Shown here: positions 6,729 to 14,260 of the stretch, in pieces
Numbering within the stretch: the stretch's first letter is position 1
How the letters are laid out: each line of letters starts with the position of its first letter
Assembly: GCA_903921295.1 (NCBI GenBank)
Contig: CAIXOZ010000190.1
Location: forward strand, 1 to 17,783
Length of the DNA: 17,783 nt
Direction: 5' to 3'
DNA from: an uncultured cyanobacterium
GTDB taxonomy: Bacteria; Cyanobacteriota; Cyanobacteriia; PCC-6307; Cyanobiaceae
Notes under the pieces: model-generated
Databases searched by the model: none
What the model was told of the DNA's origin: nothing
Seen by the model: the letters and a program-made list of their open reading frames with translations, nothing else
Program-made: the position numbers and the translations under genes

Positions 6729-8342
6729 ATGTTGGCACGATGCTGGAGCGCCGCCCTCAGCGGTCTCGAGGCCCTGGCGGTGACCGTGGAGGTGGACCTC
6801 AGCCCCGGCCTGCCCGGGTGGCAGATGGTGGGGCTGGCCGATGCCGCCGTGCAGGAATCGCGGGAGCGGATCCGAGCCGCCCTGCGCAACAGCGGCCTGC
6901 GCACCCCGCTGACACGGGTGGTTGTCAATCTCGCCCCGGCTGATCGCCGCAAGGAGGGTCCGGGCTTTGATCTGCCGATCGCCCTCGGCTGGCTGGTGGC
7001 CAGCGGCCAGCTGCCCGCTGAGGCCCTCGAGGGCACCTGGAGCTGCGGCGAACTCGGCCTGGATGGCTCCCTGCGACCGGTGCGGGGCGTGCTGGCGATC
7101 GCCCTGGCCGCCCGGCGCCAGGGGGCCCGTCGCCTCGTGGTTCCAGCGGCGAACTGGGCCGAGGCCTCGGTGGTCGAGGGCCTGAGCCTCTGGGGAGCCG
7201 AGCAGCTACCCCAGCTGCTGCAGTGGCTGATCGCCCCCCGCAGCGCCCCTGAACAAGGGGTGGCTCCGCCGGCACCGCTGCCACCCGAGCGTCCTCAGGC
7301 AGAGCTGGCGGATCTGGCCGATGTGCGCGGCCAGCCCCTGGGCCGCCGCGCCCTTGAGATCGCCGCGGCCGGGGCCCACCACCTGCTGCTGGTGGGGCCA
7401 CCCGGCAGTGGCAAGACGATGCTGGCGCGGCGCCTGGCCGGGTTGCTGCCGCCGCTGGAGCCTGACGAGGCGCTGATGGTGACACAACTGCATTCCGTGG
7501 CGGGACTGATTCCACCGGGAGGCGGGCTGATCCACGACCGCCCCTTCCGAGCCCCGCACCACAGCTGTTCCGCTGCGGCGCTGGTGGGCGGCGGCATCGT
7601 GCCGCGGCCAGGGGAGCTGTCCCTGGCCCACCACGGCGTGCTGTTCCTCGATGAAATGGCTGAATTCAGGCGCGATGTGCTCGACCAGCTGCGCCAACCG
7701 CTGGAGGAAGGCGTCATCCGCATCCACCGCACCCGCCAGCAGACCCACTTCCCCTGCCAGGTGGCTCTGGTGGCCGCCAGCAATCCCTGTCCCTGCGGCT
7801 GGCATGGCGATCCGGAGCGGGCCTGCCAATGCGGTGAACGCAGGCGTCAGCAGTACTGGAACCACCTCACCGGTCCGTTGCTCGACCGCATCGACCTCCA
7901 GGTGATGGTGCGCAGGCTCGATCCGGACATCCTGGCTGCCGACTACCGCCTGAGCTCAGAGGAGCAACGGGGGGAGAGGCTTCGGCACAGCAGCCCCCCC
8001 GACGCCACGCTGGCCGACCCGAGCGAATCCAGCCGGCAGGTGGCCGAGCGGGTGCGGCTGGCGCGGGAACGGATGAAACATCGCAACCCCGATGGCGTCA
8101 GCAATGCCCAGCTGGCGCCGCGAGCGATCTGCACCCTGCTGCCGATCGAGGCGAGGGCGGTGGATCTCTGGCAGGGAGCCATGCGTTGCCGGCACCTGAG
8201 CGCCCGCAGCGGGGAACGCCTCTGGCGTGTGGCCCTGACGATCAGCGATCTCCGCGGGCTCGAAGAGATCACAGCGGAAACGATGGCCGAAGCCCTTGGG
8301 TTCCGCTGCCTGGATCAGCTCGTGATGGCCGCCGACGGCTGA
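6729..8342 (+). CDS. comM: ComM/YifB family AAA+ ATPase (magnesium-chelatase-like)
   Basis: A 537-residue AAA+ protein if started at ATG 6729; the family opening MLARCWSAALSGLEALAVTVEVD fixes this start although the frame stays open further upstream. An N-terminal Lon-S5-like domain (about residues 5-165, with DLPIALGWL) is followed by the ChlI-type ATPase core. Walker A is GPPGSGKTML (Lys229) and Walker B is VLFLDE (Asp308, Glu309). A cysteine cluster NPCPCGWHGDPERACQCG lies at residues 352-369 (Cys354, 356, 366, 368), then LLDRIDLQV. The C-terminal Mg-chelatase domain includes ARAVDLWQGAMRCRHLSARS. In transformable bacteria ComM is a hexameric branch-migration helicase that extends integration of donor DNA. 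It may support natural transformation here; no other competence gene is in view. Confidence 0.94.
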   Translation: MLARCWSAALSGLEALAVTVEVDLSPGLPGWQMVGLADAAVQESRERIRAALRNSGLRTPLTRVVVNLAPADRRKEGPGFDLPIALGWLVASGQLPAEALEGTWSCGELGLDGSLRPVRGVLAIALAARRQGARRLVVPAANWAEASVVEGLSLWGAEQLPQLLQWLIAPRSAPEQGVAPPAPLPPERPQAELADLADVRGQPLGRRALEIAAAGAHHLLLVGPPGSGKTMLARRLAGLLPPLEPDEALMVTQLHSVAGLIPPGGGLIHDRPFRAPHHSCSAAALVGGGIVPRPGELSLAHHGVLFLDEMAEFRRDVLDQLRQPLEEGVIRIHRTRQQTHFPCQVALVAASNPCPCGWHGDPERACQCGERRRQQYWNHLTGPLLDRIDLQVMVRRLDPDILAADYRLSSEEQRGERLRHSSPPDATLADPSESSRQVAERVRLARERMKHRNPDGVSNAQLAPRAICTLLPIEARAVDLWQGAMRCRHLSARSGERLWRVALTISDLRGLEEITAETMAEALGFRCLDQLVMAADG

Positions 8343-8402
8343 ATGACCCAACGCCAGGCGTTCGCACGCCAAGGAGCCGTGGCCATCAGGGCGCCGGTGC
8401 CA

Positions 8403-8426
8403 CACAGGGCAGACCAGCGCCCTGTG
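8403..8426. terminator. Perfect 8-bp inverted repeat downstream of comM
   Basis: CACAGGGC and GCCCTGTG flank an 8-base loop, giving a GC-rich stem 60 bases after the comM stop. A second inverted repeat (CCAGGG/CCCTGG, 8428-8451) follows at once, with an A-rich run in its loop. No T-run follows on either strand, so it is not a canonical intrinsic terminator. A role in ending or protecting the comM mRNA is an inference. Confidence 0.4.
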
Positions 8427-8618
8427 CCCAGGGAGGAAGAAAAAACCCTGGCAGCATGTGGAGCCGCCAACACAGGGAGTCGAGGGACGGCAAGGCGAGG
8501 ACAGCTGACACCGCAGCAGCGCTTCCAGACGGCGCTGAGGGTCAGGCAATGAGCCAGGACACCAGCTGCGCTTCAGAAGAAAACCTGGCAGGCGATCAAC
8601 ACGATCAGCGTTGTGAGG

Positions 8619-8652
8619 GGCTGTGACAACCCTTGGGGTTGACAACACAGCC
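8619..8652 (-). terminator. Nested hairpin downstream of rpsU, possible terminator
   Basis: Read on the minus strand, GGCTGTG pairs with CACAGCC and, inside it, CAACCC pairs with GGGTTG around a CAA loop. There is a small asymmetric bulge of four bases against one. It begins 18 bases after the rpsU stop, a normal spacing for a terminator. No U-tract follows, so a Rho-independent role is possible but not shown. Confidence 0.45.
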
Positions 8653-8669
8653 AGCCTCAGAGCGGGTGA

Positions 8670-8840
8670 TCAGCGACGACGACGGCGCTGCTGAGCCTTG
8701 CGCTTGTACTTCTCCGTCGGGGTTTCGTGGTGACGGAGGCGCTTGAGGTCGGCAAAGATGCCCGCCTTGGACACCTGGCGCTTGAACCGGCGCAGGGCTG
8801 ATTCGATGCCTTCGTTTTCGCCGACGGTGACCTGAGTCAT
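8670..8840 (-). CDS. rpsU: 30S ribosomal protein S21
   Basis: A 56-residue basic protein starting at ATG 8840 with MTQVTVGENEGIESALRRFK, then RQVSKAGIFADLKRLRHHET, PTEKYKRKAQ and an Arg-rich end (QQRRRRRR-like). This is the normal S21 sequence and length in cyanobacteria. S21 sits on the 30S platform near the mRNA exit channel and helps initiation through Shine-Dalgarno pairing. The gene is too short for usual ORF cut-offs and could be missed. It lies 45 bases downstream of the DUF3747 gene on the same strand and probably also has its own promoter, since S21 is needed in high amounts; a weak -10-like TACGAT lies at 8868-8873. A hairpin follows the stop. Confidence 0.96.
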   Translation of the reverse strand: MTQVTVGENEGIESALRRFKRQVSKAGIFADLKRLRHHETPTEKYKRKAQQRRRRR

Positions 8841-8867
8841 GAACCACGCAAAGGGGCAAGACGATCG

Positions 8868-8873
8868 ATCGTA
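8868..8873 (-). promoter_or_regulatory. Possible -10 element for rpsU
   Basis: TACGAT on the minus strand lies 27 bases before the rpsU ATG, preceded by TTGC. It matches four of six positions of TATAAT. No good -35 hexamer is seen. Tentative. Confidence 0.22.
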
Positions 8874-8885
8874 GCAAGTGCCCGA

Positions 8886-9782
8886 TCAGGGGGTCTGGCG
8901 AACGGCCGGAACGGAAGGAACGGCCCGGGCCTGGGGCGTGACAGCCCCGGGAGCCGGGGCCTTCGGGCTGACGACGGGCCCAGCGGCTGCGGGAGCCGGA
9001 AGAACAGGCAGTGGCGCCGGCTGGCCCACGGAAATCGCCTGGCCGGCCCTTGGCGGGACCGCCGGGGTGACAGCCGCTGCGGCGGGGATGGCAGAAGCGG
9101 CTGGGGTCCTGGCTGGGGCTGGGGTCGCCACCCGGGCGGGGACGGGGGCTTGGACGGAGGCTTGGGGAGCCTGCGGGGCGGGCACCCCGACGGGGGCGGG
9201 GGTGGCCGCCGTGTCAACCGCCGGTTCGCGGTGGATGTACACGTGGCCGAGGGGACGCGGCCCGAAATGACGACGCTTCAGCGTCCAGCCCGGCTCAAAG
9301 CGGAGCTGCAGAAAGCCTGGAGCCGTGCCGTGGGTGCGGGCGATCAGCAGCTCTGGACCGGCCGTGGCCTTGAGGGGAATCGCCAGCAGCACGGTGTCGG
9401 CCTTCTCCCGCACGACGCTGAGACGGTAGTTGGTGGCCAGATCAACGTCGCCGATGCGCAGCGAGTAGCCGTTGGCATCGATGAAGCGATTGCAGATCCC
9501 CGTGAAGTCGAAGGTTCCCAGCAGCGGCGTGACGATCGTCGGATCCACACCCGACGTGCTGAAACAGGGCCTGCGATCGTTGAGTTGTTCGTAGATGTTC
9601 AGCTGCGCCCGCTCCCCGGAGCCGATCGGTGCCGCCACCAGGATGAAACGCTCCTGCGGCACCTCCTTGGCCAGAAACAACGCGTTCTGGGCCCTTGCCG
9701 GCGCACCCATTCCCAGGGGCAGCCCGATCGCCAGCAGCATCGCTGCCGAGAACAGGGCCGGGAGGGGATCAGGGCGTGTCAC
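8886..9782 (-). CDS. DUF3747 domain secreted protein with Pro/Ala-rich tail
   Basis: A 298-residue exported protein. A signal peptide covers residues 1-31, with hydrophobic core LFSAAMLLAIGLPLGMG and a probable cut after APARA. The DUF3747 domain follows (about 33-190), recognisable by ALFLAKEVPQERFILVAAP, an RPCF motif, LLGTFDFTGICNRFIDANGY and SLRIGDVDLATNYRLSVVR; two cysteines there could form a disulfide. Residues ~195-298 are Pro/Ala/Val-rich low complexity, perhaps a spacer in the periplasm or cell wall. DUF3747 is essentially cyanobacterial and has no known function. The GTG start at 9782 keeps the n-region; it has no Shine-Dalgarno sequence, and an internal ATG at residue 15 would spoil the signal peptide. 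The gene lies 55 bases after the 65-residue membrane-peptide gene. Confidence 0.88.
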   Translation of the reverse strand: MTRPDPLPALFSAAMLLAIGLPLGMGAPARAQNALFLAKEVPQERFILVAAPIGSGERAQLNIYEQLNDRRPCFSTSGVDPTIVTPLLGTFDFTGICNRFIDANGYSLRIGDVDLATNYRLSVVREKADTVLLAIPLKATAGPELLIARTHGTAPGFLQLRFEPGWTLKRRHFGPRPLGHVYIHREPAVDTAATPAPVGVPAPQAPQASVQAPVPARVATPAPARTPAASAIPAAAAVTPAVPPRAGQAISVGQPAPLPVLPAPAAAGPVVSPKAPAPGAVTPQARAVPSVPAVRQTP

Positions 9783-9837
9783 AGGCGTGAACAGGAGGTG
9801 AGCCGATCGTATGGAGCCGAGGGCTGCACCGCCAGGG

Positions 9838-10035
9838 TCAGTCCGGTCGATTCAGCCGCACAGCGAACCAGAGGCTCAGAAGTGTCCCGGGCAGGCTGGC
9901 CCCCAGGATCCAGCGCGTGGTGGTCGTGCCCAGATCGGGTTCGCCGTAGGCGAGCTCAAACACCGAGCCGGTGGCAGCGATGCCCAGCAGGCAGGCGAGG
10001 GCCAGGAGCAGACCGGCCAGCGGTTTCATCGTCAT
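9838..10035 (-). CDS. Small two-helix membrane protein, unknown function
   Basis: A 65-residue protein beginning MTMKPLAGLLLALACLLG. It has two hydrophobic segments, about residues 5-26 and 42-60, joined by a polar loop YGEPDLGTTTTRW, and a short basic end (RLNRPD). It has no recognisable catalytic or metal-binding motif. The start is ATG 10035 or the in-frame ATG 10029 two codons on. It sits between def (45 bases upstream) and the DUF3747 gene (55 bases downstream), all on the minus strand, so the three are probably cotranscribed. Its clean membrane topology and regular spacing support a real gene. I think similar short proteins occur in related picocyanobacteria, but this is memory rather than a search. 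Confidence 0.72.
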   Translation of the reverse strand: MTMKPLAGLLLALACLLGIAATGSVFELAYGEPDLGTTTTRWILGASLPGTLLSLWFAVRLNRPD

Positions 10036-10080
10036 CGGTCGGTCGCGATAGGAACAGGAACGGCGGCGGTGCGGGTGGGT

Positions 10081-10686
10081 TCAGGCGATCGAATGGACAT
10101 CGCCGCGCTCGAAGCCCCGCTCCTTCAGCCCCTCGTTGAGGCTGAGCTCATCGGTGACCCGATCGACGAACAGCACGCCGCTGAGGTGATCCATCTCGTG
10201 CAGGATGCAACGGGCCAGCAGACCGTCGGCCTTGATCCGCTGGGGACGACCCTGTTCACAGCGGTAGGAGACCTCCACCACCGAGGGCCGCACCACATCG
10301 AGGTAGACCCCGGGGACGCTCAGGCAGCCCTCTTCGTAAGTGGACAGGCCACCGCCGGTGGTGCGGATCTCGGGGTTGATCATCACCATCTGCGGATGAT
10401 CCGGATTGTCCGGCTCCAGATCAATCACGATCAGCTGCTTGTTGATCCCCACCTGGGGAGCGGCCAGACCGATTCCCTTGGCGTGATACATCGAGCGCAG
10501 CATTGCCCTGGCCAGATCACGGATCTCATCGTCAACCCTGCTGATCCGCCGGGCCGGCTGCCGCAGCGCATCGTCGCCGAGGGTGTGGATCACCAGGGGA
10601 GGCTCCGCCGGGGGTTCCTTCGACACCTGGATCCGTCGGCTGGCCTTCACAGCGGACTGGGCCATCCTGGCGAAACTACTGGCCAA
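10081..10686 (-). CDS. def: Peptide deformylase
   Basis: A 201-residue metalloenzyme that removes the formyl group from the N-terminal methionine of nascent proteins. All three PDF motifs are present: GIGLAAPQ (residues 71-78), EEGCLSVPG with metal ligand Cys121, and HEMDH with His163, Glu164 and His167. The sequence is of the 1B/cyanobacterial type (YHAKGIGLAAPQVG, STYEEGCLSVPGVYLDV). The start is TTG 10686, not the later ATG 10665: GAGGAG lies five bases upstream, and the extra residues MASSFARMAQSA match N-termini I recall from other Synechococcus deformylases. The frame stays open far upstream only as antisense to the peptidase gene. It is divergent from the peptidase and leads the run def - small membrane protein - DUF3747 - rpsU. 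Confidence 0.95.
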   Translation of the reverse strand: MASSFARMAQSAVKASRRIQVSKEPPAEPPLVIHTLGDDALRQPARRISRVDDEIRDLARAMLRSMYHAKGIGLAAPQVGINKQLIVIDLEPDNPDHPQMVMINPEIRTTGGGLSTYEEGCLSVPGVYLDVVRPSVVEVSYRCEQGRPQRIKADGLLARCILHEMDHLSGVLFVDRVTDELSLNEGLKERGFERGDVHSIA

Positions 10687-10691
10687 GCCAA

Positions 10692-10697
10692 CTCCTC
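10692..10697 (-). promoter_or_regulatory. Ribosome binding site deciding the TTG start of def
   Basis: GAGGAG on the minus strand, five bases before TTG 10686. It is one of the few clear Shine-Dalgarno sequences in the window and supports the non-ATG start. Confidence 0.7.
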
Positions 10698-10708
10698 TAC
10701 CTGGGGAG

Positions 10709-10714
10709 ATTCTA
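10709..10714 (-). promoter_or_regulatory. Possible -10 element for def
   Basis: TAGAAT on the minus strand matches TATAAT at five of six positions and lies 22 bases upstream of the def TTG, in the 54-base gap shared with the divergent peptidase gene. The -35 region at the right spacing (CAAGGG) is poor. Confidence 0.35.
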
Positions 10715-10740
10715 GAAGTCGTCACCCATCTCCCTTGTCC

Positions 10741-12720
10741 GTGTCCGCCCCCCTGTCCGCCGCCACCGCCGTCGGTTCCTCTACTGCGCTGCTGGAGCCG
10801 CAGCTGGTGCAGGGGCTGCTGTTCTGGCTGGAGCAGCGTCCCCAGGAAGGGGGCCGCACCACCATGATGCTGCGCGCTCACGGTGATCAGCCGGCAAGGG
10901 AACTGACTCCGGCACCCTGGAACCTGCGCAGCCGGGTCCACACCTATGGAGGCGGAGCCTGCAGCGTCGCTGCCCTGACCGACGGCAGCATCGGCGTGGT
11001 CTTCGTCGATGCTGCCGATGGCCGTCTCTGGCAGCTCAATCTCGATACGGCAGGCCGCTCCCTCGGGGACGCCCGGGCGCTGACATCGGCCGGGCCTGAG
11101 GCGGGCCTGTTCGGTGGTGGACTGATCGATCGCCAGCGTCACCGCTGGATCGGGGTGCGCGAATGGCAGGACCGCGACGCCCTGGTGGCGGTTCCGCTCC
11201 ATCACGGCCTCGAGCCGGAGCCCAGCCCGAGATCCCCTGAAGTGCTGCATCAGGCCCTCGACTTCTGTGGCTATCCCACCCTGAGCCCCGAGGGCCGCCA
11301 ACTGGCCTGGGTGGAGTGGCAGCAGCCCTTCATGCCCTGGGACCGCAGTCAGCTCGTCCTGGCGGCTGTGCGGGCCGACGGCAGCCTCGCGCCCCCCCGG
11401 CGCCTGGCAGGCTCCACAGGCGACGATGCCGCCGGGGTGGCGGTGTTCCAGCCGCTGTGGCTGACAGGCGCGGCCGCCGGGGATCTGCTGGTGGTGTGCG
11501 ATCGCAGCGGCTGGTGGAACCTCGATCGGTTAAGGGGTGCCGAAGCGGACGCCAGCACGCTGGCGCCGCCCAGCGCCGGTTCCATCGGGGGCCAGCCCGC
11601 CTGGGAAGCGGTGCTGCCGATGGCCGCCGATCTGGCCACCCCCCAGTGGGTGTTCGGGATGCGAACGATCGCCTGGGATGGGGAACGGCTGCTGGCGCTG
11701 GCCTGCAGGGACGGCCGCTGGGAGCTGGGAGAGATCCCCCTTGATCAACCGGCGGACTGTCGCCGCTGGCAACCGCTGACGATCCCCTTTGATGATCTGG
11801 AGGGCCTGAGCGCCGAGAGGGGCCGCGCCGTGCTCGTGGCGGGAGAGGCCGGCACCCCCACCGGACTGCTGGAGATCGACCTCGACAGCGGCCGCTTCCA
11901 GCACGAACCCGCCTGCGCTTGCCCCCTGGAAGCGGAGCAACTGGCGCGGCCGGAGCCCCTGACATTCGCCGGCCATGGCGGCGCTGCCACCCACGCCTGG
12001 TACTACCCCCCGGTGGCTGGCGGCCATGCCGAAGCACCGCTTCTGATCCGCAGCCACAGCGGCCCGACGGCCATGGCCCGCACCGGCCTCAACCTCGGCA
12101 TCCAGTTCTGGACCAGCCGCGGCTGGGGTGTGGTCGATGTCAACTACGGCGGCTCAAGCGGCTTCGGACGCGCCTACCGGGAGCGCCTGAACGGACAGTG
12201 GGGAATTGTCGACGTGGATGACTGTCTGGCGGCCGCGCAGACCCTGGTGGCACGTGGCCTGGCCAGCGCCGGCAAGGTGGCGATGGAGGGCGGCAGCGCC
12301 GGCGGTTTCACCACCCTGGCGGCCCTGGCCCGGGGAACGGCGATCAAGGCGGGGGCCTGCCGCTACGCCGTGGCCGATCTCACCGCCCTGGTGACGGACG
12401 GCCACCGCTTCGAGGCCGGTTATCTGGAAGCCCTGGTCGGCCCCTGGCCGGAAGGGCGCCCCGTCTATGAACACCGTTCCCCTGTGAACCAGGTGGATCA
12501 GATCGAAGCGCCGGTGATCTTCTTCCAGGGCGATCGCGACCCGGTCGTTCCCCCCGCCCAGACCGACGCGATGGCCGCCGCCCTGCGCCGGCGCGGCGTG
12601 CCCGTCACGGTCCGGCATTTCGCCAACGAGGGCCACGGCTTCCGTGACGGGGCCGTGCGCCTGGCGGTGCTGGAGGCCACTGAGGCCTTCTTCCGTCACC
12701 ACCTGCACCTCCGGCCATGA
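10741..12720 (+). CDS. S9 family (prolyl-oligopeptidase-like) serine peptidase
   Basis: A 659-residue alpha/beta-hydrolase enzyme with an N-terminal beta-propeller-like region (about 1-400) and a C-terminal catalytic domain. The catalytic triad is visible: nucleophile Ser519 in GGSAGG, Asp600 in GDRDPVVP and His632 in EGHGF. Other S9 signs are SHSGPTAMA, the FWTSRGWGVVDVNYGGSSGF block and YRERLNGQWGIVDVDDC. No signal peptide is seen, so it is probably cytoplasmic and cuts short peptides (acylaminoacyl- or dipeptidyl-peptidase type). The GTG start at 10741 gives MSAPLSAATAVG, a family-like opening; the frame is open back to 9811 only as antisense to def. Its stop overlaps the gltS start (ATGA), suggesting coupled expression with that symporter. 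Confidence 0.93.
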   Translation: MSAPLSAATAVGSSTALLEPQLVQGLLFWLEQRPQEGGRTTMMLRAHGDQPARELTPAPWNLRSRVHTYGGGACSVAALTDGSIGVVFVDAADGRLWQLNLDTAGRSLGDARALTSAGPEAGLFGGGLIDRQRHRWIGVREWQDRDALVAVPLHHGLEPEPSPRSPEVLHQALDFCGYPTLSPEGRQLAWVEWQQPFMPWDRSQLVLAAVRADGSLAPPRRLAGSTGDDAAGVAVFQPLWLTGAAAGDLLVVCDRSGWWNLDRLRGAEADASTLAPPSAGSIGGQPAWEAVLPMAADLATPQWVFGMRTIAWDGERLLALACRDGRWELGEIPLDQPADCRRWQPLTIPFDDLEGLSAERGRAVLVAGEAGTPTGLLEIDLDSGRFQHEPACACPLEAEQLARPEPLTFAGHGGAATHAWYYPPVAGGHAEAPLLIRSHSGPTAMARTGLNLGIQFWTSRGWGVVDVNYGGSSGFGRAYRERLNGQWGIVDVDDCLAAAQTLVARGLASAGKVAMEGGSAGGFTTLAALARGTAIKAGACRYAVADLTALVTDGHRFEAGYLEALVGPWPEGRPVYEHRSPVNQVDQIEAPVIFFQGDRDPVVPPAQTDAMAAALRRRGVPVTVRHFANEGHGFRDGAVRLAVLEATEAFFRHHLHLRP

Positions 12721-14168
12721 AGACAGCGGTGCAAGACCTGACGGCAGCATTGACAGCGTTCCTGGCGCCATGGCCGGCCGCGATCGCGCCGGACGGTCCG
12801 TCACGACTCGCCGCCTTCTCGCACTCGGCAGAACCCCTGCTCACGATGGCGCTGGCAACGCTCCTCCTGCTCGGCCTGGGCCAGCTGGGGCGAAGGCTCG
12901 GGCAACGCCTGGGCCTGCGTCGCCTGGGCATTCCCGAGGCGCTGCTCGCGGGCGGGCTCGGGCTGCTGGTGGCTCCAGGAGGACCGCTGCCCCTGATTCC
13001 TTCCGCTGTGACATCGCTCTGGGCGGGACTGCCGCTGGTGCTGCTCACGCTCGTGTTCGCCACCCTGCTGCTGGCCAAACCACTGCCCTCGCCTGGCGGC
13101 CTCTGGCGGCCGCTCTCCGCCCAGATCCTGCTGGCCCTCACCCTCGCCTTCGGCCAGTACCTGGTCGCCGGGCTGGTGGTGCTGTTCTGGCTGCAACCCG
13201 TGCTGGGCGCCTCGCCGGTGATGGCCTGCCTGATCGAGGTCGCCTACGAGGGCGGCCATGGCAGCGCCGCGGCCCTTGGGGCCAGCTACAGCCGCCTGGG
13301 ATTTCCGGGTGGCGAATCCCTGGGGCTGGCCCTGGCCACGGTCGGTCTCCTGAGCTCCACCCTGGTCGGCGGGCTGCTGGTGGTGCTCGGTCGCCAGCGG
13401 GGCTGGTGCCTCGACAGCCAGGCCCCGGTCGCGGAACCCGCTGCCGCCAGCGCTGGCGGCGGTGCTGACGACGCCGCTGCCGCCCCATCCCTCCAGGACT
13501 GGGCTCGCAACCTCGCCCTGATCGGGACGGTGGTGCTCCTGGGCTGGGGAGCCCTGACGCTGCTGCAATCGCTCGCCAGCCGGGTTGGGCCCGGCATGAG
13601 CGCCGTGCTCGACGCGCTGCCCGTCTTCCCTCTGGCGCTGCTGGCGTCGCTGTTGATGCGCTGGCTCCTGGAGCGGAACAGGCGCCAGGCCTGGGTGTGC
13701 GTCCCGATCCAGCGGCAGGTGGGCACGATCAGCGCTGACCTGTTGATCATCGCCGCCACCGCCTGCCTCGATCTGCAGGAGCTGGCCCGCGACTGGTTGC
13801 CGCTCACAGCCCTGGCGGTGGCGGGTCTGGCCTGGAATCTGGCGGTGGTGCTGCTCCTGGCACCACGGATCCTGCCGGCGAACTGGTTTGAACGCAGCCT
13901 GGTGGAATTCGGTCAGGCCACCGGCGTCGCCGCCAGCGGTCTGCTGCTGCTGGCGATGGTCGATCCTGAGGACAGGAACGGCACGCTCACCCCCTTCTCG
14001 ATCAAGCAGATGCTGCTGCAACCGCTGCTGGCGGGCGGGGTGATCACCGTTGTGGCGCCGTTGACGGTGCAGGCCTGGGGCCTGCCGCTCTGGAGCGCGG
14101 TCTGCGGCGTCCTGGTGGTGCTGTGGATCGGCCTCGGTCTGCGCCTGGCTGCCAGCAACGCCAGCTGA
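12717..14168 (+). CDS. gltS: GltS-type sodium/glutamate symporter
   Basis: A 483-residue, highly hydrophobic protein with about ten to twelve membrane segments. Family text includes RRLGIPEALLAGGLGLL, the central MACLIEVAYEGGHGSAAALG with the Gly-rich re-entrant region, FPGGESLGLALATVGLLS and, in the second half, FEQATGV-like FGQATGVAASGLLLL. GltS proteins import glutamate with sodium across the plasma membrane. An Ala/Gly-rich loop (about residues 230-260) separates the halves, as expected for the central loop of this family. The ATG overlaps the peptidase stop by four bases, suggesting translational coupling; peptide hydrolysis and glutamate uptake may be linked, which is an inference. The substrate could be another acidic amino acid. 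Gene symbol given on family similarity. Confidence 0.88.
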   Translation: MKTAVQDLTAALTAFLAPWPAAIAPDGPSRLAAFSHSAEPLLTMALATLLLLGLGQLGRRLGQRLGLRRLGIPEALLAGGLGLLVAPGGPLPLIPSAVTSLWAGLPLVLLTLVFATLLLAKPLPSPGGLWRPLSAQILLALTLAFGQYLVAGLVVLFWLQPVLGASPVMACLIEVAYEGGHGSAAALGASYSRLGFPGGESLGLALATVGLLSSTLVGGLLVVLGRQRGWCLDSQAPVAEPAAASAGGGADDAAAAPSLQDWARNLALIGTVVLLGWGALTLLQSLASRVGPGMSAVLDALPVFPLALLASLLMRWLLERNRRQAWVCVPIQRQVGTISADLLIIAATACLDLQELARDWLPLTALAVAGLAWNLAVVLLLAPRILPANWFERSLVEFGQATGVAASGLLLLAMVDPEDRNGTLTPFSIKQMLLQPLLAGGVITVVAPLTVQAWGLPLWSAVCGVLVVLWIGLGLRLAASNAS

Positions 14169-14260
14169 GGGGCAGCGCCGCGGCCGCCAGGACGGCCCAG
14201 CCCCCCAAGGCCGCCACACTGGAAGGCCAACCCCTCCAGCGCTGCGCCGTTGCCGTCACC

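Larger units (their letters stand above)
8343..8669. other. Gene-free 327-base stretch with several inverted repeats
   Basis: The gap between convergent comM and rpsU. No convincing protein frame was found. It contains four inverted repeats: 8357-8370 (GGCGT/ACGCC, 4-base loop), 8403-8426 (CACAGGGC/GCCCTGTG, 8-base loop), 8428-8451 (CCAGGG/CCCTGG flanking an A-rich run) and 8619-8652 (nested stem, listed separately). They could be terminators without U-tracts, mRNA 3' stabilisers, or part of a small RNA. Confidence 0.6.

Noticed and set aside
9811..10740. A long in-frame extension of the peptidase back to ATG 9811, preceded by a perfect AGGAGGTGA.
   Set aside because: It lies antisense to def and the 65-residue membrane gene, both well supported. 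The encoded residues look like a complement shadow and the peptidase family starts at MSAPLSAATAVG. The Shine-Dalgarno match is probably chance, though striking.
10690..11301. A 406-codon minus-strand frame including def.
   Set aside because: Everything upstream of TTG 10686 is antisense to the peptidase; the deformylase motifs and the GAGGAG fix the start.
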